From assembly GCA_951640165.1 (NCBI GenBank), contig OX621263.1, positions 22,501-86,500 of the forward strand: a stretch of 64,000 bases of DNA. Reading direction: 5' to 3'. Shown here piece after piece: positions 57,817 to 64,000 of the stretch (position 1 is its first letter; each line of letters opens with the position of its first letter). Source of the stretch: Pseudoips prasinana (lineage: Eukaryota > Arthropoda > Insecta > Lepidoptera > Nolidae). The notes beneath the pieces were generated by a model, which worked only from the letters and a program-made list of their open reading frames with translations, was not told the origin of the DNA and did no database searches. The position numbers and the translations under genes were made by a program.

Positions 57817-59952
57817 GTCGGTCATCGCACCCCCCTCCTCCACAGCCGCCGAAGTCCCAGCTACTGGGGTGGCGGTGGCAGCGACAGGCCGGGTCGGCGC
57901 CTGAGTTTTGCCCTTCTTAAGGGGAGGACTGCAATTCCTCCCCTTCATTATGTGGCCCGCAGGGCGGCCACTGGCGGCACAAACTGCGCAGTGCGGTGCG
58001 GCGGCCACGCAGGAGGCGGATTTGTGCCCCTCCTTGCCGCAGCGGTAACAACTGCCCGTCCTGTCGACACTGGACGGACAGAGGGCCCGGGTGTGACCGA
58101 TGCCGAAGCACCGGTAACACCTCAGCGGCAGGACCTCAAGGGCCCGGACCGCCGCCGAGCTGAACCCGACGGCGAGCCGTCCCTTCTCGAGGACGGCTTT
58201 GGCAGCGGCGACTGGGCACTCCAGGCGAATTGCGCCCATGCCGCCGCGCCCGGGCCTGATGCCCCCGCCCTGCACCGCTGCGACTGCGCAGCCACCTATG
58301 GCTGCGACCGCCGCTACCACCTCCTCCTTGGTGACGGAGTCGTCCAGGTCCGTCACCTCGAAGGCCGCCGACTTCACCGGCCTGGCCACCTTCGCATCGT
58401 CCGCAATGACCTCTTGCAGCTTTGCTGCGAAGAGGTCAGCGTTCTTCCCGCCCTCCGCACCCGGGAACTCGAAGATACGAGCCCCAGCCTGGGTCTTGCG
58501 GCATGACACTTTGCCGATCCCCAATTTGGTGGGATCGGCACTGGCACGCGCCCGCACCAACATGGACGCGTACGTCACTCCCCGCTCCGCGGCTTTCGCG
58601 GTGAGTGTCACCACGACGGCCGCGGTCTTGGGAGGAACCAAGTTCCTCCTGACACCGGCTGGGGCGGAACTCTTGCCCTGTCCCTTTCCCTTGTCGGCCG
58701 ACTGCGACTGACCGGCAGGGGTGGTGGCGGAGACGGCTGGGGCCGGGGGGGTGGTCTTCCCCTTCCCTTTGCCTTTCCCCTTCCCTTTGCCAGTCGGCTG
58801 CGACTGGCTGGAAGTGGTGGTGGCGGGAACGGCAGGGACGACAGCTGCCGTCCTTTTCCCCTTGCCCTTGCCCTTACCGACCACCTTCGTCCAGCCTTGC
58901 TGGCTGGTCGGGGTGGTCGAAGGGAGATGGGCGTCCTCCGTCTGGGACGTAGGCACCGGCTCCTTTTGCCTCCTGTCCGCCGCGAGCGGCGGCCGGACGA
59001 CTTTCTCCGGCAAGAGCCGGTCCTCAATGCCTGCCAGGCAGGCTCTCACAAACGCCCTCTCCTCCACCATGACCTTGCGGAGGACATCTTCAAGGCCGGG
59101 GGAGGAGGCTAAGCTCTCTGCCGCAGGTCTAGGCTCGGCTTGGGATGGCCGGGCCGTGGCTTCAGCCAGCTTGAGGTGAAGCTGGCTAACCTCCGACTGC
59201 AGGCGATCCACTTTCGCCTGCAGTTGCCGCGACTCATCGCTGGCCTTGCGGTCCACCAGTTCCGCGACGATGCCGCGCATGCTGGCGGCCCGGCATTTGA
59301 GGGACTTCTGGAAAGTCCCCTTCAAATGCGAGGACTTGGCGGCGACCTCCACGATCGCCTCCTCGTCCTCCAAGGCCATCCTCTGGAGTTCGGCCAGGGA
59401 GTGGTCCGCGTACAGGACGCGGGACGCCCCGTACCCGGACTTGCCACGGGCGACGCGCGCCCGTTCCTCCTGGGCCGCAACCCGCTCCTCCAGCTCTTGC
59501 TGGAGCTGCTCCCGCCGAGCCAGGCCCAACTCGCGCTGGGCGTCGGCTAAACCCACATCGTGGGTGTCCGCTGCTATCGTCGGCTTCTTTGCCCTGATCT
59601 TCTTATTTGGCTCCTTTGCCGAACCCGAGCCCGAGGAGCCATCCGACACGGCTTTAAGGAAGGAACGTTTCCTCGAAGCCGATCGTGATCGAGGATCCTC
59701 GATCACCATCGCACCATCTGACGCAGTGGACTCGTTGTCGGAGTCCGACGATTCGTCCACATTCCCTCCGTAGAAGGCCCTGCCTTCGCTCGACGCCGAC
59801 GTGTCGCGTTGGCCCTGAGAAGGGCCTTTTGGTTGGCCCTGAGAAGGGCCTTTGGGTTGGCCCTGAGAAGGGCCTTTGGGTTGGCCCTGAGAAGGGCCTT
59901 TGGGTTGGCCCTGAGAAGGGCCTTTTTTCACAAAATGCCCGAGGGCATCCCG
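57814..59952 (-). CDS. Family S ORF1 (S15), first codons missing
   Basis: Open to the array junction; it begins in RDALGHFVKKG, so about nine N-terminal residues and the ATG are lost. Five GPSQGQPK repeats, acidic region (DESSDSDNEST), coiled coil, an expanded Lys-Gly cluster (KGKGKGKGKGK) and three knuckles follow. Translation would need an internal start. Confidence 0.88.
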   Translation of the reverse strand, partial: RDALGHFVKKGPSQGQPKGPSQGQPKGPSQGQPKGPSQGQPKGPSQGQRDTSASSEGRAFYGGNVDESSDSDNESTASDGAMVIEDPRSRSASRKRSFLKAVSDGSSGSGSAKEPNKKIRAKKPTIAADTHDVGLADAQRELGLARREQLQQELEERVAAQEERARVARGKSGYGASRVLYADHSLAELQRMALEDEEAIVEVAAKSSHLKGTFQKSLKCRAASMRGIVAELVDRKASDESRQLQAKVDRLQSEVSQLHLKLAEATARPSQAEPRPAAESLASSPGLEDVLRKVMVEERAFVRACLAGIEDRLLPEKVVRPPLAADRRQKEPVPTSQTEDAHLPSTTPTSQQGWTKVVGKGKGKGKRTAAVVPAVPATTTSSQSQPTGKGKGKGKGKGKTTPPAPAVSATTPAGQSQSADKGKGQGKSSAPAGVRRNLVPPKTAAVVVTLTAKAAERGVTYASMLVRARASADPTKLGIGKVSCRKTQAGARIFEFPGAEGGKNADLFAAKLQEVIADDAKVARPVKSAAFEVTDLDDSVTKEEVVAAVAAIGGCAVAAVQGGGIRPGRGGMGAIRLECPVAAAKAVLEKGRLAVGFSSAAVRALEVLPLRCYRCFGIGHTRALCPSSVDRTGSCYRCGKEGHKSASCVAAAPHCAVCAASGRPAGHIMKGRNCSPPLKKGKTQAPTRPVAATATPVAGTSAAVEEGGAMTD
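59809..59924 (-). repeat. 24-bp hairpin repeats in ORF1 (S15)
   Basis: Five units starting at 59809, 59833, 59857, 59881 and 59905. Confidence 0.9.
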
Positions 59953-59973
59953 CTAACCTAACCTAACCTAACC
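59953..59973. repeat. Telomeric array, 21 bp
   Basis: Four units between S15 and S16, starting TAACC rather than AACC. Confidence 0.92.
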
Positions 59974-61429
59974 TTTTTTTTTTTTTTTTTTTTTTTTTGT
60001 TTGCGCTGGGAAAAAATGCGTTACGCATACCCGCCCATTGGGGGATGGACGGGTTATGTGGGACTCTCCGGCTACTCCGGCATACCCACTAAAATAACCC
60101 AGCGGCACTCCCGCATCGTCTGTGTGGAGGAGGACTGGGAAACCGGCACAGCCTTTACGTCCAGTCCCCCACCGACGACCGCCCGCCTTTACAGCGGGGC
60201 CCGCACGCCCCTCCCTAAGTGGAGGGGCCCGGGAACGACCGTGAGTGCTCGGCCGTTCCCGCCCGACGAGGGTGGTGATTAGTGCAATGCGAGTGAAGGC
60301 GCCCCCGCGCCTATCGCCCGCTAATCACCACCAGAGGGTGGGAGGCGACGGTCGTACAACCGCCTTCTCCCACCCCTCCTTCGCCTGCGGAGCGGTGGCG
60401 CGAGAGGATCATCCTCCCGCGCGCGCTCCGCCACCTCCTTTTGCGAGATGACATCCTCGCAAAAGGAGGCAACCGCCGCCCAAGCCTCCTCACTCCCCAG
60501 CATGGAGTTCACCACACTGGGAAGTGAGAGGTCCAACCCGACTATGTCGGTCAGGGCACGACGCAGCTCAGCCCAGGCTGGGCACACCTCGAGGGTGTGC
60601 TGCGCCGTGTCCTCCGCGGCTCCACAGTCGTGGCACGCCGGGGCTTCCTCCCTCCGAATCCGGTGCAGGTGCGTTCCGAAACAGCCATGTCCGGACAACA
60701 CCTGCACCAAACGGAACGAGAGGAAACCGTGGGGGCGCTCGAGCCATTCCCGCAGGACTGGACCGAGCGCGTCCAGCGTCCTGCGCCCAAAAGTGGCGGA
60801 GGCGAGGTCCCGTGCCCAGTGCAGGACGATGGCATCCCTCGCCTCCCGCCGCACGGCCTCCCGCTCTTGCGAGGCGGGGCGCTCACCTAGCGCCCTACGC
60901 CGCGCCGCCCATTCGTATACTCTGGCGAGCACCCATGCCTCCAATTCCCAGGGAGGGGTGCCGGCCAGAGCGCACGCCGCCGCAAAGCCCACTGAGCGGT
61001 AGGCCCTCGCCACCCGCTGTGCAATGGCCCGTTGGGGCCTGCGGATGGCGGTTGCATTCTCCCTCCTGTGGAGGGAGTCCGCCCAGATGGGTGCCCCATA
61101 CAGGGCCATGCTCTTGAGGATGCCGGCATAGAGGCGCCGGCATCGCTCCTTGGGCCCTCCCAGGTTTGGGAGGAGCCATGAGAGGGCGTCCGCGGCTTTC
61201 AGCAGGCGCGTCGACAGCCCGCTAAAGTGCGGGCCGAAGCGCCACCTGCTGTCCAGCACGAGGCCCAGATACTTCATCTGGGCCCCGACCCCTATCCGGA
61301 CGCCCTCCACCACGATGTGGGCGTCAGGTGGGCAGCGCTGCCGAGGCCCGTGAAAGAACACGGCCTCGGTCTTGTTCAGCGCTACCCTCAAACCAAGCTG
61401 GCGGATCCTACCTGCCACTAAGGATCCGC
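59974..61429 (-). mobile_element. Family S element S16 (5'-truncated in ORF2)
   Basis: Poly(T) of 25, 3' UTR 59999-60320 and the last 369 codons of ORF2; truncated at 61429. Confidence 0.9.
60321..61429 (-). pseudogene. Family S ORF2 C-terminal third (S16)
   Basis: Starts after RT motif C (GRIRQLGLRVALNKTEAVFFHG) and keeps MKYLGLVLDSRW, the thumb-like region and the knuckle CHDCGAAEDTAQHTLEVC. Frame intact but no catalytic core. Confidence 0.87.
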
Positions 61430-61448
61430 AACCTAACCTAACCTAACC
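61430..61448. repeat. Telomeric array, 19 bp
   Basis: CCTAA units between S16 and E1. Confidence 0.93.
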
Positions 61449-61483
61449 TTTTTTTTTTTTTTTTTTTTTTTGCGGGGTGGAAA

Positions 61484-61544
61484 ATCCTGCATGGATGTCC
61501 TCCGCCTTGGGGGAGGCGGAGGGGTCTGTCAGACTCCTACTGAC
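61484..61544 (-). promoter_or_regulatory. Family E 3' UTR three-hairpin module
   Basis: ATCC (61484-61487) with GGAT (61493-61496); CCTCCGCCT (61499-61507) with 61514-61522, 9 perfect pairs; GTCAG (61528-61532) with CTGAC (61540-61544), loop ACTCCTA, then TAAA. Confidence 0.75.
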
Positions 61545-61791
61545 TAAAAACCACCCCGGTGTTCCATCTCACACCTGCGCCGGGGGTCGCGGGAACGAAT
61601 GATACTTCCGCAACCCCCAGCTGGTGCTGGCCCATGCCTGCGGGCCTCCTCGCATTAGCGGGGGGAGTGAGGTGTTAAACTCCCCCCGCAACGTCTAAGA
61701 GGGGCGCGCGTGGAACACGTCGCGCCGCCACCTCGGGTCCAGATGTGTAGTGGGCGACGGACGCCCCTGAGTCCGTCGCCCCTGGACCCAT
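61545..61791 (-). other. Family E 3' UTR, rest
   Basis: GC-rich untranslated stretch up to the ORF2 stop. It includes a stem GGGCGACGGACGCCCC region near 61749; nothing else recognised. Confidence 0.5.
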
Positions 61792-64000
61792 TTAGGGGGG
61801 CTGGAAGAGGGCATTGTCCGCCCTCCGCCGACGCCCGGTGCGTCTGCTGCGGGCCGGATGAGAGGATGAAATCTCCCTCTCCCGCTCCGCAGCTTCCTTC
61901 CGCGAGATGACTGTCTCGCAGAAGGAAACCACCGCGTCCCAGGACTCCTCGCTGCCAACCATTGAGTTCACGACGGCCGGCAGCGACAGGTCACTGCCTA
62001 CTCCAGAAATGAGGGCACGGCGCTGCTCCTCCCAAGCGGCACACTCTGCCAGCGTATGCAGCGCCGTGTCCTCCCGACAGTCGACGCAGTGGTGACACCG
62101 GGCGTCCGGCTCCCTGTTTATGCGACACAGGTACTTCCCGAAGCAGCCATGCCCCGAGAGTACCTGCGTCACCCGAAACGACAGGGAGCCGTGCCTCCTC
62201 CCGAGCCAACGCTCGAGTACCGGCCGGACCGCCTCGATAGTGACGAGGCCGGCGGTTGGGCGCGATAGCCTGTCCCGCCATTCCGCCACCAGGGCCTCGC
62301 GAAGCTGCGACCGACGCAGCCCCATGTGTTGCTGCATCGGCCTCTCGCCTTGTGCCAGCATCTCCTCGCGCCACCGGTACAGTGACGCGAGTACTTTAGC
62401 CTCGAGGTCCCAGGGCGGGGATCCGGCCAGTACACAAGCCGCCTCGTAGGAGACCGTGCGATACCCCCTGATAACTCTGACGGCCATAGCTCTCTGCGGT
62501 CTCCGCAGAACAGCTATGCTACCGGCCGTCAGGTCAGCCGCCCAGATCGGGGCCCCGTACAGGGCCATCGATCGCACGATCCCCACGTAGAGCCGCCTAC
62601 AGGCTGCGCTCGGGCCCCCCAGATTGGGAAGCAGCGTTGACAGCGCCCCAGCCGCGCCCATCAGCTTGGGCACCAGCCGCCGGAAGTGGGGTCCGAAGTC
62701 CCACCGGCTGTCGAGCACCAATCCCAGGTACTTCATGGTAGGCTCGACAGCGATCCGGACCCCCCCAACCACTATGTGTGATCCGGCGGGTGGCGCCCTT
62801 CGGGGACCATGGAACATCATGGCCTCCGATTTGTTGAGGGCCACCTCCAGGCCGAGGCGCCGGATGCGGCTCACCACCTGTGAGACCGCCGCCGTCGCCA
62901 GCAACGCTGCCTCCCTGTGCGAACTCCCACGGGCCGTAACCAGCGTGTCGTCCGCATAACACGTCAGGTCCACGCCCGTCTGGAGTTCGCCCCTCAGCAC
63001 CCAGTCGTAACCGATGTTCCACAGGAGCGGGCCCAAGACTGAGCCCTGCGGAACACCGCACGACATTGGGTGCCGTTGTCCGCCATCCCGTCCCACGTAG
63101 GTGACACACCTCTCTGCCAGGTAAGCCCCAACGATGTGGCGAAGGTAGGAAGGCACCCGATGATACCGCAGTGCCTCCCGAATGCAACTCCAGGGCAGGG
63201 TGTTGAAGGCGTTGGAGATGTCCAAGGACACCGCCAACATCACCCCACCCCGGGACACTGCTTCCTCCGCCAGGCCTCTCACCCTCGACACAGCGTGTAT
63301 GGTAGAGCGCCCATGCCGAAAGCCGAACTGGCTCTCGTCCAGGTCCGGCCCCTCTCCGCACAAGTGGCCGACGAGGCGGGCTGCGATTATCCGCTCAAGC
63401 AGCTTGCCAACCTCGTCCAGCAGCACTATGGGCCGGTACCCAGACGGTGAGTCCGCAGGGCGCCCCGCCTTTCTGAGCAGGACCAGACGACCAGATTTCC
63501 ACAAGGTGGGAAACTGGCCCCGCTCAAGGCACGCTGTGTAGAGACCTCTCAGTTGGGGACCCAGCTCCTTCAGAGCGAGGGCCAACGCACAGCCGTGAAT
63601 CCCGTCGGGCCCCGGAGCCACGTTTTTGGCCCGGAGCCGCATCACGGCCGCCCTCAACTCTTCCTGAGTCACCCCTGGGACGCTGATGGCGTTCTCCTCT
63701 GTAGGCTCTGCGGCTGTGGGCAAAGCCATCGGCGGTGGCGTGTGCTCCGCTCTTGCCGGGAAGAGGGCTGCCACTACTTCCTCCAGCAGCTCGGGTTGGA
63801 GACTCTCCGTGAGTGGAGGCGCCGCGGCTCGAAGTTTCCCACGAACCGCACGATAAGGGCGCCCCCACGGATCTCCGTCCAGAGTCTCCAACATCTCCTC
63901 CCTGGCTCGCGTCTTGGCTTCGCCGATGGCCAGCCACAGAGCCTCCTTCGCCGCGCGGTACACCTCATACCGCGCGGCCTCTTCATCAGGGACCCGACGA
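61792..64000 (-). CDS. Family E ORF2, C-terminal part: reverse transcriptase and zinc knuckle
   Basis: About 736 codons, open to the window edge, so the endonuclease and start are not seen. RT motifs in order: APGPDGIHGCAL, YRPIVLLDEVGKLLER, QFGFRHGRST, SLDISNAFNTLP, GVPQGSVLGPLLWNIGYD, CYADDTLVTA, NKSEAMMFHGP, MKYLGLVLDSRWDF. The knuckle is CHHCVDCREDTALHTLAEC with one extra residue in the middle spacing compared with S and D. The tail is Arg-rich and there is no RNase H. It aligns with S and D ORF2 along its length, so it belongs to the same SART-like lineage. Frame intact in the visible part. Confidence 0.9.
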   Translation of the reverse strand, partial: RRVPDEEAARYEVYRAAKEALWLAIGEAKTRAREEMLETLDGDPWGRPYRAVRGKLRAAAPPLTESLQPELLEEVVAALFPARAEHTPPPMALPTAAEPTEENAISVPGVTQEELRAAVMRLRAKNVAPGPDGIHGCALALALKELGPQLRGLYTACLERGQFPTLWKSGRLVLLRKAGRPADSPSGYRPIVLLDEVGKLLERIIAARLVGHLCGEGPDLDESQFGFRHGRSTIHAVSRVRGLAEEAVSRGGVMLAVSLDISNAFNTLPWSCIREALRYHRVPSYLRHIVGAYLAERCVTYVGRDGGQRHPMSCGVPQGSVLGPLLWNIGYDWVLRGELQTGVDLTCYADDTLVTARGSSHREAALLATAAVSQVVSRIRRLGLEVALNKSEAMMFHGPRRAPPAGSHIVVGGVRIAVEPTMKYLGLVLDSRWDFGPHFRRLVPKLMGAAGALSTLLPNLGGPSAACRRLYVGIVRSMALYGAPIWAADLTAGSIAVLRRPQRAMAVRVIRGYRTVSYEAACVLAGSPPWDLEAKVLASLYRWREEMLAQGERPMQQHMGLRRSQLREALVAEWRDRLSRPTAGLVTIEAVRPVLERWLGRRHGSLSFRVTQVLSGHGCFGKYLCRINREPDARCHHCVDCREDTALHTLAECAAWEEQRRALISGVGSDLSLPAVVNSMVGSEESWDAVVSFCETVISRKEAAEREREISSSHPARSRRTGRRRRADNALFQPP

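Larger units (their letters stand above)
54280..59952 (-). mobile_element. Family S element S15 (nearly full length)
   Basis: Poly(T) of 42, 3' UTR 54322-54643, intact ORF2, and ORF1 lacking only its first few codons. The 5' UTR is absent: truncated at 59952. Confidence 0.92.
61449..64000 (-). mobile_element. Family E retrotransposon, copy E1 (continues beyond the window)
   Basis: A third SART-oriented family. Poly(T) of 23, a 3' UTR unlike S and D in sequence but with the same hairpin order, and ORF2 running off the right edge. Confidence 0.9.

Overview
The window is insect-type telomeric or subtelomeric DNA. It contains no host gene, tRNA, rRNA or CRISPR array that I can support. Its backbone is the pentamer CCTAA (TTAGG on the other strand), the canonical insect telomere repeat. 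The repeat is interrupted about 20 times by non-LTR retrotransposons, each ending in a pure poly(A) tail that abuts the repeat in a fixed phase. TTAGG telomeres and R1-clade telomere-specific elements (TRAS and SART, known from Bombyx) point to an insect other than Diptera; I cannot name the order. With CCTAA reading left to right on the + strand, the chromosome end lies to the left if this is a normal telomere.

Region 1 (1-11308) is AT-rich and holds + strand elements separated by long, perfect CCTAA arrays (591, 1308 and 167 bp). Family A occurs twice (A1 1-1819, cut by the window; A2 8158-11141) and family B once (2411-6849). Their poly(A) runs into CCTAA, the TRAS orientation. Their ORF2s carry reverse transcriptase plus RNase H and a terminal zinc knuckle. 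All are 5'-truncated at the array or cut by the window edge, and B also has a frameshift.

Region 2 (11309-64000) is GC-rich and holds only minus-strand elements, whose poly(A) runs into GGTTAGG, the SART orientation. The arrays between them are short (8 to about 190 bp). Family S has 16 copies (S1-S16 from left to right). Three (S8, S9, S10) are full length, about 5.77 kb, with intact ORF1 and ORF2. S15 is nearly full length, and the rest are 5'-truncated, internally deleted, 3'-truncated or carry a nonsense codon. Family D has two copies: D1 12934-19064 and D2 47873-53167. Family E has one copy entering from the right edge (61449-64000). S, D and E ORF2s carry an APE-type endonuclease (S and D; not reached in E), a reverse transcriptase and a CCHC knuckle, without RNase H. 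S and D ORF1s end in three zinc knuckles.

Together the genes form a telomere-targeted retrotransposition system. ORF1 binds and packages RNA; ORF2 nicks the TTAGG repeat and reverse transcribes from the poly(A) end. The most informative points are: a covarying three-hairpin module shared by the 3' UTRs of S, D and E; 14-bp target-site duplications visible where one insertion fell beside an older one; UAAUG stop-start coupling of ORF1 and ORF2 in family S, with one natural variant; an ORF2 without a start codon in family D; and a tandem row of perfect hairpins at the start of S ORF1.
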